A DNA stretch of 58,810 nucleotides from Candidatus Poribacteria bacterium (GTDB lineage: Bacteria; Poribacteria; WGA-4E; WGA-3G): assembly GCA_028824685.1 (NCBI GenBank), contig JAPPCZ010000104.1, forward strand, positions 1 through 58,810, given 5' to 3'. Under the pieces are notes generated by a model, which did no database searches, was not told the origin of the DNA, and worked only from the letters and a program-made list of their open reading frames with translations. Positions 25,679-34,738 of the stretch are shown here, in pieces (position 1 is the stretch's first letter; each line of letters starts with the position of its first letter). The translations under genes and the position numbers were made by a program.

Positions 25679-28678
25679 CTAATCAGGCGTAATTGAACCC
25701 TCTGAAATAGCGGCCAATTCCGTCCCCAGCAATTGCGGATCCTTGCAAACATGGAAATCCCATTTTTTCAGTTTACCCCAATTATTCACTGCGGACACCC
25801 ACCGTTTAGCAGCTGCATGTTTTGCGTGAACCTGATCTGGTTCAAAACCTTTTATTTCTAAAACGAGGTGGACTCCATTTGTGAGTCGTACAATAAAATC
25901 TGGTTCGTAGAGATGAGAAAAACCGTTGTATTCATACGGAATTCCGAGTCCGAGATGGTCGTTCCGCACATAACATTGAACAACATCGGATTGCTCAAGC
26001 CGAAATTTAGCAGCACGTTCCCATGTGTTTGTGTCCAGCACTACCTGATTTACATGACTCCGTTCTGTTGCCACACACTGCCGCGCCGTGAGAAAGTCAA
26101 CATCAGCTGATGTGCCAATCGGGGCATAGCGGTTGAGAATAGGCAGCAGTGGGATCTCGCCTTTCGTCTCATCGGGTTGAATAGCAGTCATCAACCTTTC
26201 TACAATTAGCGTAACGTATTTATCTTGACCGAGTTCACAAGGGTCACATCCGTGGAAGTCAACCTTTGTTCTAACATAAGCCTCAACATACTTATAGACT
26301 TGTGGAAAAAGGCGGTGTCGAGAGAGCAATCTGAGTTTTGGATTGCTGTTTGGATCTGGGGCAGTTTGACTGTCTCCGACCAATTTGAGAACAATTCGAT
26401 GTGCAATCTCAAATTGGATGGCTTGTAAATGTGTGGTTCGGTAATATTCTTCGCGGTCTTGAAGGAGAGTGCCTCCCGGACCGGATGCTGAAGGTGTACC
26501 AATTTCGTATCCCACAGCGGGTTTGACATAAAGGGCAGTGGGATTCAGTTCCGGTTGAATGCTGAGCGGTTCTGTTGAGTCGATATTTGCCTTGATTTCA
26601 TTTTTTTGTAGGGCAAAGGCGTATCCTTCCACAATCGGAAATCGTATCTCAAAATCTTCACGATCAGATAATGCCCTGACGTGATTTTTCGGTTTGTCAT
26701 CAGGTTCGCGGCCTTTTGTGGGTCTACCTCTGAATGGGATGACTGAAAACGGAATTCCGTAAACATCAACATATTCCTCGGTAAGCAATCCTGTTTCTGG
26801 GTCTGGCGTATAATTCATTCTACGTAACCCGCGCCCGACTACCTGTTCACAGAGCAACTGACTGGTAAAAGCACGTAATCCAAGAATATGTGTTACATTG
26901 TTTGCGTCCCATCCCTCATTTAGCATAGCAACAGAAACAACACAACGGATTTGTGCCCCTGGTTTTCCTCGCTTTCCAATTGTAGCGACAATCTCCCTTA
27001 GTTCTTCGGCAGCCTGTGATCTGTTACGGTTTGGGTCTGCACTTTCTGCTTCCGCCAACATTTTGCTATCAATACGCAAAGTTCTTTTCACGTTCTCCGA
27101 ATTTGAAAACAGTTCGGGAAAGATAGCCCCTTTGTCATAGACTGTTTTCGTCTTATTTTTCTTTTTACTTTTTTTGGTAGTGCTGTTTTCGTCAACATCC
27201 TCAACGACTCGTTCACCAGAAATCTTTTGATAAAAATTCTCTGCTATATCTGTATTAGCACATACTATAATCAGCACCGGCGGTGTTTTCTCCTGTGCAT
27301 CCGATGCTTCTTCAATATATCCAAAACGTTCCTTCCACTGACTTGCAAGTGTAAGCAGTGCTGGTTCTGCCTCACGATAGATGGCATCCGGTTTCGGTGT
27401 TCTTGTCCGTCTTCCTGGCGTTGTATCCACAGTAGAAAGATCATCAATGATCGTTTTCCACAGTCTAAAGTATTTCGGTTCAGGTCTTCCGGTGGTATCA
27501 CTAACGGGTAATCGCGGAATCTTGGTGATACCGCTTTCAATTGCGTCAACCAAGCCAAAATCGCTCACAAGCCAAGGGAAGGGCGAACCTTCGCGGTAAC
27601 CACTTCCTTTAATGTAAAACGGTGTCGCTGAAAGGTCTACACAGAATCTGATACCACACCCGACGTTAATCTTATCTAAACCTTCTACCCACACCGTAGC
27701 ATCTTTGCGTTCTCTTTTTTCTTCTGCAGAGAGTTTATCCTCGGTTGGTGCGGGACGGTAGGCGTGATGTCCCTCATCGTTTAGCACCATAATCGGCGCA
27801 CGGTCATGAAGTTCCCCTAACACACGTTTGGCAAATACGTCTGGTGTTTCCTTGCCCTTATTGACAACTGTATAGGTCTGCCCTCCTTCGCTATGTTCGG
27901 ATTCAGGTGCAAATTGATGCCAATTGGTAACCAACACCTTCCCACTATTCAACAACGGACGCAATTTGTCCGGAATAAGTTTAAATTCTTCATAATAGTT
28001 GTCGTTATCTTCAGGACGTAACACCTGCAGCCGTTGTTTGATTGTGAGATTCGGACAAACGATAAGTGCTGCTGCGGGGAAACGTTCATCAGAAGGCACT
28101 TTGCCACGATTGCAAAATGCCCACGCGATGAGCATTGCCATCACAACAGTTTTGCCGCTACCGGTTGCCATTTTACAACCATAACGGATCAAATCTGGAA
28201 TATCGGGATCGTTGGGGGAATCAACTAATTTGGAAAGGTCATCTTTGGAAAATTTAGGATTAAAGCGTGGTCCCTTCTCTCTCTGAAGAATTTCGACGAG
28301 GTAGATAATTGTTTCAACCGCTTCGCGTTGACAGAAAAAGAGTCGTCTTAACAGGTCTTCGCGTCCCCAATGCCTCAGCAATTCTTTTGTTACATTTGTA
28401 GCACTTTCGTATTTTGAGTTACGCCACCGTTTGACATCGGCACGTAGCGCGTTCACTAACGGCAGGTCATCACGTTGTTCCTCTTGGAAGAGGCTAAGTT
28501 GATCGCTACCGGTATGTTCTGTTTTGTACCAGTACCCTGCCTCGCGGCGTCCTGGACTCTTGGAAGCCTCACCAGTTTGTGGGTTGTAAATCCAGTGTGC
28601 AGAGGGTTCTTCGTAGGGACTGCATAAGATCGGTTGTTCTACGGGTTGGATTGGGAGTTGAAGTTGGTCTTGGTTCAT
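25679..28678 (-). CDS. Type III-like restriction endonuclease subunit (Res): SF2 helicase plus PD-(D/E)xK nuclease
   Basis: A 999-residue superfamily-2 ATPase/nuclease. Walker A is ATGSGKT at 171-177. Motif II is DEGH at 301-304 (VLNDEGHHAYR). Motif III-like 'LSATPFY' lies near 355 and motif VI 'QVVGRGLRR' near 635. The C-terminal nuclease core is 'EPDFIVRLTNGVHLVLEIKG' near 915-935, a PD...ExK arrangement. This combination is that of restriction subunits that translocate on DNA and cut after interaction with a modification subunit. The start overlaps the stop of the HEAT-like gene by 4 bp (ATGA), so translation is coupled; GAGGAA lies 5 nt before ATG. The Mod partner is encoded upstream at 30107-33058. 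Role: defence against incoming DNA. Confidence 0.9.
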   Translation of the reverse strand: MNQDQLQLPIQPVEQPILCSPYEEPSAHWIYNPQTGEASKSPGRREAGYWYKTEHTGSDQLSLFQEEQRDDLPLVNALRADVKRWRNSKYESATNVTKELLRHWGREDLLRRLFFCQREAVETIIYLVEILQREKGPRFNPKFSKDDLSKLVDSPNDPDIPDLIRYGCKMATGSGKTVVMAMLIAWAFCNRGKVPSDERFPAAALIVCPNLTIKQRLQVLRPEDNDNYYEEFKLIPDKLRPLLNSGKVLVTNWHQFAPESEHSEGGQTYTVVNKGKETPDVFAKRVLGELHDRAPIMVLNDEGHHAYRPAPTEDKLSAEEKRERKDATVWVEGLDKINVGCGIRFCVDLSATPFYIKGSGYREGSPFPWLVSDFGLVDAIESGITKIPRLPVSDTTGRPEPKYFRLWKTIIDDLSTVDTTPGRRTRTPKPDAIYREAEPALLTLASQWKERFGYIEEASDAQEKTPPVLIIVCANTDIAENFYQKISGERVVEDVDENSTTKKSKKKNKTKTVYDKGAIFPELFSNSENVKRTLRIDSKMLAEAESADPNRNRSQAAEELREIVATIGKRGKPGAQIRCVVSVAMLNEGWDANNVTHILGLRAFTSQLLCEQVVGRGLRRMNYTPDPETGLLTEEYVDVYGIPFSVIPFRGRPTKGREPDDKPKNHVRALSDREDFEIRFPIVEGYAFALQKNEIKANIDSTEPLSIQPELNPTALYVKPAVGYEIGTPSASGPGGTLLQDREEYYRTTHLQAIQFEIAHRIVLKLVGDSQTAPDPNSNPKLRLLSRHRLFPQVYKYVEAYVRTKVDFHGCDPCELGQDKYVTLIVERLMTAIQPDETKGEIPLLPILNRYAPIGTSADVDFLTARQCVATERSHVNQVVLDTNTWERAAKFRLEQSDVVQCYVRNDHLGLGIPYEYNGFSHLYEPDFIVRLTNGVHLVLEIKGFEPDQVHAKHAAAKRWVSAVNNWGKLKKWDFHVCKDPQLLGTELAAISEGSITPD

Positions 28679-29859
28679 GGAGATTCCTCGTTTTCTGTGT
28701 TAGTGGTTGTTTCTTCTTCTCGGTGTTCTCTTACAAAGTCAGGGTCATGCTTTTCCAATAAATTCAAACAGGTTTCTTTTATATCTGAAGTCATAAGACC
28801 AAAATCTCTCAGAATTTCTTTAATACCATCTGGTTCATTGAATTTATCAAAGTATCCTGCAAGGTTTTGAAACGCTTGTTTATCATCAAAACGTGCTTCT
28901 AAATATGGTATAGCTTCCCTCATTTTTGATACTGAACTTCCAATATTCAATGCAGAACCAGCAGACGCAAGCGAAAATACAGTCCAAGTTATATAGACAT
29001 CCTTCATTTCAGTATCTTCCAGTAATAACCGTTCTAGAAATATCGTCAACCCATCATAGGACTCTTGTGTGTGTATCATTCCAAGATAACTTACAAGTCT
29101 CTTTAGTTCAAGCTGTGTTTCAAATCCTGCATCTTTATAAGTATCAGAATCCAAGGTTGAATTTAAGAATTCCAGCACAGGAGAAATATACTTTGTATAT
29201 TTTCTATCTGCCAAAACTTTTATCGCTTTGCTTCTGACACTAATATGGCGCGTATTATCATTGAATAAATCTAATAGTGTTTCTTCAGCAACCTTATTAA
29301 TTAATTCGAGATAATAAGTTTCGTCCCGGCGGTGGATGATAGATTTTTCTATTATGTCAGCCGCATGTTCCTTGTTCAATATAGTTATTTGGGTTTCTAG
29401 GAAATTAACCTTCTCTACTGCTTCTTTAAGTTCATTCGTTAGTGTGTCTACTTCTTCAACAGCTTCCTGAAATCTATTAACCCTTTTTTGAACTTCAGTC
29501 GTTATCAAGTCATCCATCTTTTTTGTTAACCGAGACCACAAAACTAAACCACCTGCGGATAGAAACGCCAAAAAGATGAGTATCCAAGTTATTAGCCATT
29601 GTTGATTAGAATCTTTCAATTCCAATTTCAATTTACTAAATTCTGTATTGATAAGTTTCGCTTGTGCCTCAGCAAGTTTCGCTGCTAACTCCATCTTCTC
29701 AACATTTTCAACTGTTTGGAGTTTGCTTTGGATTTCCGAAAGTTGTTTTTTGAGTGCCTTAATTTCCTGCTGCGTGTTTTGATTCTGCTGTGCAAACGAA
29801 GGAAAAACAGCAATTGATATTAGGGTGGCTAACAGCAGGTAAACTATAAACTTTTTCAT
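28675..29859 (-). CDS. Membrane-anchored coiled-coil / HEAT-like protein inside the RM operon, 394 aa
   Basis: The protein has an N-terminal signal sequence (residues 1-23, cleavage after SFA) and a charged coiled coil (about 28-80). One transmembrane helix follows (88-108, WLITWILIFLAFLSAGGLVL) with Lys/Arg just after it. Next come a second coiled coil (115-170) and an alpha-helical HEAT-like region (about 185-375) with repeats such as 'ISVRSKAIKVLADR'. By the positive-inside rule the helical domain faces the cytoplasm. I place the start at the ATG at 29859; a GTG at 29871 is also in frame and neither has a good ribosome site. A GCCCC-GCT-GGGGC hairpin sits directly upstream. The 4-bp overlap with Res makes it part of the RM transcript. 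No enzymatic motif is seen. It may localise or regulate the restriction complex. Confidence 0.8.
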   Translation of the reverse strand: MKKFIVYLLLATLISIAVFPSFAQQNQNTQQEIKALKKQLSEIQSKLQTVENVEKMELAAKLAEAQAKLINTEFSKLKLELKDSNQQWLITWILIFLAFLSAGGLVLWSRLTKKMDDLITTEVQKRVNRFQEAVEEVDTLTNELKEAVEKVNFLETQITILNKEHAADIIEKSIIHRRDETYYLELINKVAEETLLDLFNDNTRHISVRSKAIKVLADRKYTKYISPVLEFLNSTLDSDTYKDAGFETQLELKRLVSYLGMIHTQESYDGLTIFLERLLLEDTEMKDVYITWTVFSLASAGSALNIGSSVSKMREAIPYLEARFDDKQAFQNLAGYFDKFNEPDGIKEILRDFGLMTSDIKETCLNLLEKHDPDFVREHREEETTTNTENEESP

Positions 29860-30106
29860 TTTTCTATACACATTTCGCCCCGCTGGGGCTAAAGGGAGTG
29901 GGTGTCATGGTTTTCTCTACACATTCCGTCCCGTGAATCAACGCCAAATACGCGTTTGGTACTTGTCGGGGACGATATGTTTATAGAAAATGTTGTCCTC
30001 CCTTTTGAGTTCCGTAGGAACGGCACAAAAAATAAACATATCGTCCCTACGGGACTAAAGTGAAGGTTTTTTACGTTATCTATAAACATATCGTCCCTAC
30101 GGGACT
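29860..30106. repeat. Cluster of palindromic repeats between Mod and the HEAT-like gene
   Basis: Five repeat copies fill this gap. (1) GCCCC-GCT-GGGGC (29877-29889). (2) A split GTCCCG / GGGGAC repeat enclosing one 34-bp module (29934-29967) with arms CCAAATAC / GTACTTG. (3) An inverted GTTCC-GTA-GGAAC copy (about 30009-30021). (4) and (5) Two identical AACATATC-GTCCCTACGGGACT units (30035-30056 and 30085-30106), the last ending exactly at the Mod stop codon. Stem variants CCC/GGG, TCC/GGA and CCCC/GGGG are all self-complementary. The hairpins could act as terminators or RNA-processing sites between Mod and the HEAT/Res pair. Confidence 0.75.
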
Positions 30107-33058
30107 TTAATATTCCAGATCACGTAGGTTATGCACGCGCATTACCTCATTCCCACGCGGATCAATTACTTTAACTGCTACACACGCATGTTCACCCGCA
30201 GTAAACGGCAACGATTCTGTCCCGCTAAACTTCTCAAAACACTCTGGGTCAATTATACCTTTGAGATCGCGAGCGATTTTATTCCACGCACTTTTATCGG
30301 GAAAGAAGGCTTGTGTGATGCAGAAATCTCGACCGTTATAATCCGAATCGATAAACCATGCTGCAACCTTATCTGCACCAGCAGAATTCACCGTGTTGTC
30401 CACAGGATTGTAAATATCCACACCTTCCATCTTGACAGTGTACTCGCCATTTTCTAATGGTTTGAGTTTTGTACGTGGCAGTCCAAACACGGTAAACAGT
30501 TGACTGGTCGGTGTCTCTTTGAGCAGGTCGTCCATCGCCACGTCGGGATTGATATGTGCCATGTGAATACGCACTTCTGGATTCAAGTCTTTTGAGATAG
30601 CGGTTTGCGCTGCACCATCAAAACTGAACCCCGCAAAGACGAGATCATCAAATCCGTAACGATATGCTATCCGTATACACTGTTCAACTTGTATTGCCGT
30701 AACAGGTCCGTGTTGCGGACCGAAAGCGACTGCAACGCGGCGTTCCGTTTCGTCATCTTCCCAACTCCCTTCGGCGTGAAGGACATCCCCCTCAAGCGTG
30801 TCAAGCGTGGCGAATTTCATCGTTTTGTTATCTGGGAACTTCACACCATCATTCTTAAGCAAGCGGATTATTTTATCAAGGTATGCCTCTGCATTTACTG
30901 CCTCGTGTCCTTCTTCATCTTCAAAAGTGTCTGTCGGCTCTTCAGGTTCACCGCCAATAGGTGAATCAGCATTAAGTGATTCTTCTGCAGGTTGCACCGC
31001 CTCCACTGTGAAAGGACCGCTCACCCGGATCCGTTTTCTGTCCACTTCTGGTTGATCGACTAATTCCTCCCCTTCGGAGGATGCGGCGATACATTCATTT
31101 ACCTCATCCATCTTTGCACGCCATGCGTTACGGTAATCTGTCAATGCTTCTTGTAAAGGTTCGGGCCAATCGGGATCGGTATCAAAAGGCACTTCCCACT
31201 CCTGCCAAGCTGTTTCGGGCAGCTGCCAACGCCGTTTATCTGCATCCGTGACAGATCTTTTTCCTTCGCGTCTCTCCTTCTCTGCAAGTTTAGCGTGAAG
31301 TTTCGTGCGAATTTCTTCGGTAACCTCTGCTAAAGTGTTGTTTAGTTTTTCCAACTTTTCTTTTAGAATTGGCTCATGTTTTGTGAATATAGGATCAAGT
31401 GCAGTGTTTTGTCCAATGTCCTTGAGTGTAACGCGCGGGATGATTTTATTCATAAACCCGCTCGCTATGCCTTTGGATTTGTCCTTGAGTCCATAGTAAT
31501 CAAAGGATGATGTTAAGAGACGTTGACGTGCTAAGGTAATAGCAACGCGACTCGTATCAATTGTTATCCACCGCCTACCCCAACTTTCGGCGACATAAGC
31601 AGTTGTACCACTTCCACAGGTAGGATCGAGGACAAGATCGCCAGGGTCTGTAGTCATCAGGAGGCAACGTTGAACGACCTTAGATGTAGTCTGAACAACG
31701 TAGGATTTTGCTAACTCTGGTCCAGTATCAAGCCAAACATTATTATATTCTTCAGCACCAAGATCATCTAAGTAGAATTTGGATCTGATCCGGCTACTTT
31801 CTTTTATGATACGATTGCTTTTTACCATAGCTTCAAACGCGGTTTCAGTATGTCGCCACTGCGTGTTTGGAGGAGGTGTATATACTTCGCCTTCAAACTC
31901 TCGTGACTCCCTTTTCTCCGTACCCATGGTGTGAAGAGGCAGGGACGTGAAGATCCTCACATTGTTAGGAATTTGTTCTGGGTTTATACGTTCATCACGT
32001 GTTAGTGTTCTAACGCAACCATTTTCCTCAACATACTTGTATAAACTAAGATCCAAGTCATCAATACTCTTAGGCTTAAATATTCGTTGAAATTTACATA
32101 CTTCCTTTTGTTTAGCATACCATATAATGTGGGCTTGAATTCTACGTGGTCCTAATTTACGTTCAAAACCGCTAGTCACTTTATATGTGATTTGAGAAAC
32201 AAAATTCTCTCTACCAAACACTTCATCTATAATAGATCGGACGCGATGAATATTTTCATCACTAATCTGCACAAAAATACTCCCACTATCAGTCAACAAG
32301 TCTTTGGCAGCAATAAGCCGGTCACGGAGGTAGGCAAGGTAGGTGTGGACACCGAGCGTCCACGTGTCTCGATATGCCTTTATCTGTTCTTGTTCGCGTG
32401 TCAAATCTTGTTCTCTATCCTTAACATCACGCTGAAATACGGTGGGTTGGAAATTGGAGGCAAACTTGATGCCGTAAGGCGGGTCAATGTAAATCATCTG
32501 CACCTTACCAGCAAGGTCTTCTCGGTGCGCCAGGGAACTCATGACGGTAAGACTATCACCCAAAATAAGACGGTTTGCCCAATCTACGTCGTGCTGGTAA
32601 AAATCGACTGCTTCAGCGTAATCTTGCTGTGGGTCGGCAAAGAGGCTGCGTTGGACGTTTTCACGTGCTGCTACTTTCAATATGGCTTTTGCACTTACGC
32701 GTTCGTGGATATGCAACGCAACTGGATCCACGGCAAAGGATTTTTTCTCCTGTTTGCCTGCCCATTCAAGCCAGGGTTCATGGTGTCTTAGGGCATCTGC
32801 GATTGTTTTCGCTTCTTCGGCAGAGAGGACTTCGCGCTGTGCTTTTTGGAGCAGTTCGGGGAGTTTATCGGCATCACCGTTTGGGTCAAATCGGAGGTTT
32901 GGCGGGAGGTGTGGGTTGTATGCGTATTCCTGTTTCGGTTTTTCGTGGATTTTGCCTTGTGCTGCGATGCCTGCGGGTGGGTTGTTTTTTCTTTTTGCGT
33001 TGTCGTGTCGGTAATCTTGGACCTCTTTTTGTTGGGTGGTGCGTTTTTTTGTTGCCAT
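30107..33058 (-). CDS. Type III-like DNA methyltransferase (Mod), 983 aa
   Basis: A site-specific adenine or cytosine-N4 methyltransferase of the beta class. Catalytic motif DPPY is at 192-195 (MIYIDPPYGIKFASNF), and the S-adenosylmethionine motif follows near 500 (LDPTCGSGTTAYVAES). The order DPPY then FxGxG-type motif defines the beta group used by type III Mod subunits. A long C-terminal half (about 600-983) without methylase motifs includes 'VAVAFGPQHGPVTAIQVEQC' and presumably carries target recognition and Res contacts. The N-terminal 45 residues are highly basic (ATKKRTTQQKEV), suggesting DNA contact or disorder. Start: GGAGG 6 nt before ATG. The Res subunit lies downstream, separated by repeats and the HEAT-like gene. 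Confidence 0.92.
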   Translation of the reverse strand: MATKKRTTQQKEVQDYRHDNAKRKNNPPAGIAAQGKIHEKPKQEYAYNPHLPPNLRFDPNGDADKLPELLQKAQREVLSAEEAKTIADALRHHEPWLEWAGKQEKKSFAVDPVALHIHERVSAKAILKVAARENVQRSLFADPQQDYAEAVDFYQHDVDWANRLILGDSLTVMSSLAHREDLAGKVQMIYIDPPYGIKFASNFQPTVFQRDVKDREQDLTREQEQIKAYRDTWTLGVHTYLAYLRDRLIAAKDLLTDSGSIFVQISDENIHRVRSIIDEVFGRENFVSQITYKVTSGFERKLGPRRIQAHIIWYAKQKEVCKFQRIFKPKSIDDLDLSLYKYVEENGCVRTLTRDERINPEQIPNNVRIFTSLPLHTMGTEKRESREFEGEVYTPPPNTQWRHTETAFEAMVKSNRIIKESSRIRSKFYLDDLGAEEYNNVWLDTGPELAKSYVVQTTSKVVQRCLLMTTDPGDLVLDPTCGSGTTAYVAESWGRRWITIDTSRVAITLARQRLLTSSFDYYGLKDKSKGIASGFMNKIIPRVTLKDIGQNTALDPIFTKHEPILKEKLEKLNNTLAEVTEEIRTKLHAKLAEKERREGKRSVTDADKRRWQLPETAWQEWEVPFDTDPDWPEPLQEALTDYRNAWRAKMDEVNECIAASSEGEELVDQPEVDRKRIRVSGPFTVEAVQPAEESLNADSPIGGEPEEPTDTFEDEEGHEAVNAEAYLDKIIRLLKNDGVKFPDNKTMKFATLDTLEGDVLHAEGSWEDDETERRVAVAFGPQHGPVTAIQVEQCIRIAYRYGFDDLVFAGFSFDGAAQTAISKDLNPEVRIHMAHINPDVAMDDLLKETPTSQLFTVFGLPRTKLKPLENGEYTVKMEGVDIYNPVDNTVNSAGADKVAAWFIDSDYNGRDFCITQAFFPDKSAWNKIARDLKGIIDPECFEKFSGTESLPFTAGEHACVAVKVIDPRGNEVMRVHNLRDLEY

Positions 33059-33114
33059 AAATGCCCTCCTTTATTGTTATCAGGGATAATACCTTAAAAT
33101 GTGTCTGAAATCAA

Positions 33115-33132
33115 GTGATTTTCACAAATCAC
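33115..33132. terminator. Hairpin after the 57-aa gene
   Basis: GTGATTT-TCAC-AAATCAC is a perfect 7-bp stem with a 4-nt loop, starting 1 bp beyond the stop codon of the minus-strand 57-aa gene and 57 bp before the Mod ATG. There is no strong T tract, so it may be a weak terminator or an operator for Mod. Confidence 0.35.
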
Positions 33133-33133
33133 A

Positions 33134-33307
33134 TCACTTTCCTTCATAGTCAGGATTTACCCATTTGAGCATGTCTGTTGTATACTCAGGTTCATCTTCT
33201 CCGTATGCTCGTTCAAGCATTTGCATAGAAAAGTGATGCCAATTTTCACGCTCTGTCAAATCATGTTCTCGTTCAGATTTTTCAATGCTTTGCACGTGCT
33301 GTTCCAT
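33134..33307 (-). CDS. Small charged orphan protein, 57 aa
   Basis: The frame starts MEQHVQSIEKSEREHDLTER, with GGAG 9 nt before the ATG, and ends 'DMLKWVNPDYEGK'. The longer frame upstream of this ATG overlaps the PhyH gene and is not credible. The protein is small, acidic, soluble and probably helical, with no recognised domain. It begins 19 bp after the PhyH stop on the same strand. The C-terminal 'YGEDEPEYTTDMLKWVNPDY' looks like a conserved peptide motif rather than random translation. Function unknown; an antitoxin-like or regulatory role is conceivable but unsupported. Confidence 0.6.
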   Translation of the reverse strand: MEQHVQSIEKSEREHDLTERENWHHFSMQMLERAYGEDEPEYTTDMLKWVNPDYEGK

Positions 33308-33326
33308 TAATGTTTCTCCGATTCGT

Positions 33327-34244
33327 TTATTTCCCCACAGCATAATCATCAGGATTATTCTTACGCCAATTCGGGAGATACCCCTCCGAATGTCCAAACC
33401 CATAAGAAGGTCCAATCTGGTTCTCGCTGGACCATGGCCACGCTTGCCCACCGATAAGACGAAATTCGTCGCCTTTACCGCATAACCAGTAAAACATGTG
33501 GGCGACATAACGCGCTACACCGTGTCCGCCATACGGTGCCATCTGAAAATCAAATTCCTGTTCCTGTATCCAATCGCGTGTCGGTGGCACCGTGCGCCAA
33601 TAACTGTATTTCAACATGTGACGCAACCCAGTGGCAGTAGACTCTCCACGCCGATGTAAAATACTTTGTGAATGTAGAACAAAGGAACCTGCAGGACCAT
33701 CACTTGCAAATCCTTTCTCCGTTATGTCTCGGCTGGTAGGTGAGATATGGGAACCAGGTAAAAGTTCTGTCGGTCCCATCTCCAACGGTGTGTCTTGTGG
33801 AAAATAGAATACTTCTACAAATTTGGTTTCAGGTCCAAAAACGTGATCAGCATCGTGATGCCAACCTTGTGCTTCCATCGGACATTCAACACGATGATTG
33901 CTCACCAACACAGGCAATCCGACATTCTTACCCAGCAAGGAACGTAACGCACCAGCAAGTTCTTGATTGAGCAGCACATGCTCAATATACCAATCCTCAA
34001 GCAGAAGAGAACTCGGTTCATGTGTATCCCGAATTCGTTCTAAATCAGCATGCGTCATGCCATCGGGAATAAAACTCGGATTGATCGGTATATCGCCGTT
34101 TAGGTAATCATAGGTGCGTTGGTTTATCTCATCAGGGACTACGCCTTGAAGTTGCAGGTAGCCATCCCGACAAAATTGTAATACCTGCGAATCGGTAAGT
34201 GTGGGTTCACAATCAAAGGTTCTATTGGTTTTATCGTATTTCAT
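33327..34244 (-). CDS. Phytanoyl-CoA dioxygenase (PhyH) family oxygenase, 305 aa
   Basis: The third PhyH-type Fe(II)/2-oxoglutarate oxygenase of the window. Iron ligands are H129-x-D131 (GWHHDADH) and H197 (ILHRRGES), with R208 for the co-substrate. 'MGPTELLPGSH' corresponds to the usual 'xGPTxxxPGSH' of the family. The long aromatic-rich C-terminal tail is unusual. Start: GAAGG before ATG. The annotated frame overlaps the upstream PIN gene by 4 bp only because that gene is frameshifted; with the shift repaired there is a 21-bp gap. Confidence 0.92.
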   Translation of the reverse strand: MKYDKTNRTFDCEPTLTDSQVLQFCRDGYLQLQGVVPDEINQRTYDYLNGDIPINPSFIPDGMTHADLERIRDTHEPSSLLLEDWYIEHVLLNQELAGALRSLLGKNVGLPVLVSNHRVECPMEAQGWHHDADHVFGPETKFVEVFYFPQDTPLEMGPTELLPGSHISPTSRDITEKGFASDGPAGSFVLHSQSILHRRGESTATGLRHMLKYSYWRTVPPTRDWIQEQEFDFQMAPYGGHGVARYVAHMFYWLCGKGDEFRLIGGQAWPWSSENQIGPSYGFGHSEGYLPNWRKNNPDDYAVGK

Positions 34245-34738
34245 GATGATACCTTCTTTGGCGTTTTAGAATTTCCAGCCTTCTCTTTCCATGAATCCTT
34301 GAAGGTTTGCACATTCAATATCAAAGTATTCACACACATTAGGGATATTTGGAGCATTCGGTTTCTCTTTTTCTTCAGTAACGACACATCCATTGATTGT
34401 ATTGGCAAGGCAATTATGAAAGGATCAGCACACGGTTTCCCTTCAAATCGATGTTCGTGTCTTAGCATATCTCCAAAATTCTTTGTTGATAGAATCTGGT
34501 TAACAAAATTCATTTCTTCTATACTTGTCTTTTGAAATATATTTCTATGTTCTTTCACCCAAGAGATTATATGAGCATGACGAGTATAGTTTTCCAATTC
34601 TCTGTGTACTTCTCGGACAGAAACAACAATCTTTGTATCTTCTACTGCCTTATTGAACTCTTTCCAAAAGGATGGAAACTGATCTGGATAGTAACTGCCA
34701 AGTTCTCTAAAACAATTAGTATCAAATACATAGATCAT
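34241..34738 (-). CDS. DUF4411-type PIN-domain protein with a C-terminal frameshift
   Basis: A PIN-fold ribonuclease-like protein, typically the toxin of a toxin-antitoxin pair. Acidic active-site residues are visible at D6 (VFDTNCFR), E43/E47 and D105 (CADPFIIA). After L111 the reading frame turns into basic nonsense (LKKKRNRMLQ...). Reading the +1 frame from about 34406 restores a family-like ending: 'NTINGCVVTEEKEKPN', then 'GFMEREGWKF' and a stop at 34266. One missing G-C pair in the GGCAAGG context at 34404-34410 explains it. The frame overlaps the ImmA gene by 4 bp (ATGA at 34735-34738). The shift is either a natural inactivating mutation or a sequence error; if real, the toxin has lost the last about 45 native residues. 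Confidence 0.85.
   Translation of the reverse strand: MIYVFDTNCFRELGSYYPDQFPSFWKEFNKAVEDTKIVVSVREVHRELENYTRHAHIISWVKEHRNIFQKTSIEEMNFVNQILSTKNFGDMLRHEHRFEGKPCADPFIIALPIQSMDVSLLKKKRNRMLQISLMCVNTLILNVQTFKDSWKEKAGNSKTPKKVSS

Noticed and set aside
33308..33508. N-terminal extension of the 57-aa gene overlapping PhyH
   Set aside because: The extension is the PhyH coding sequence read in another frame; the ATG at 33307 with GGAG is sufficient.
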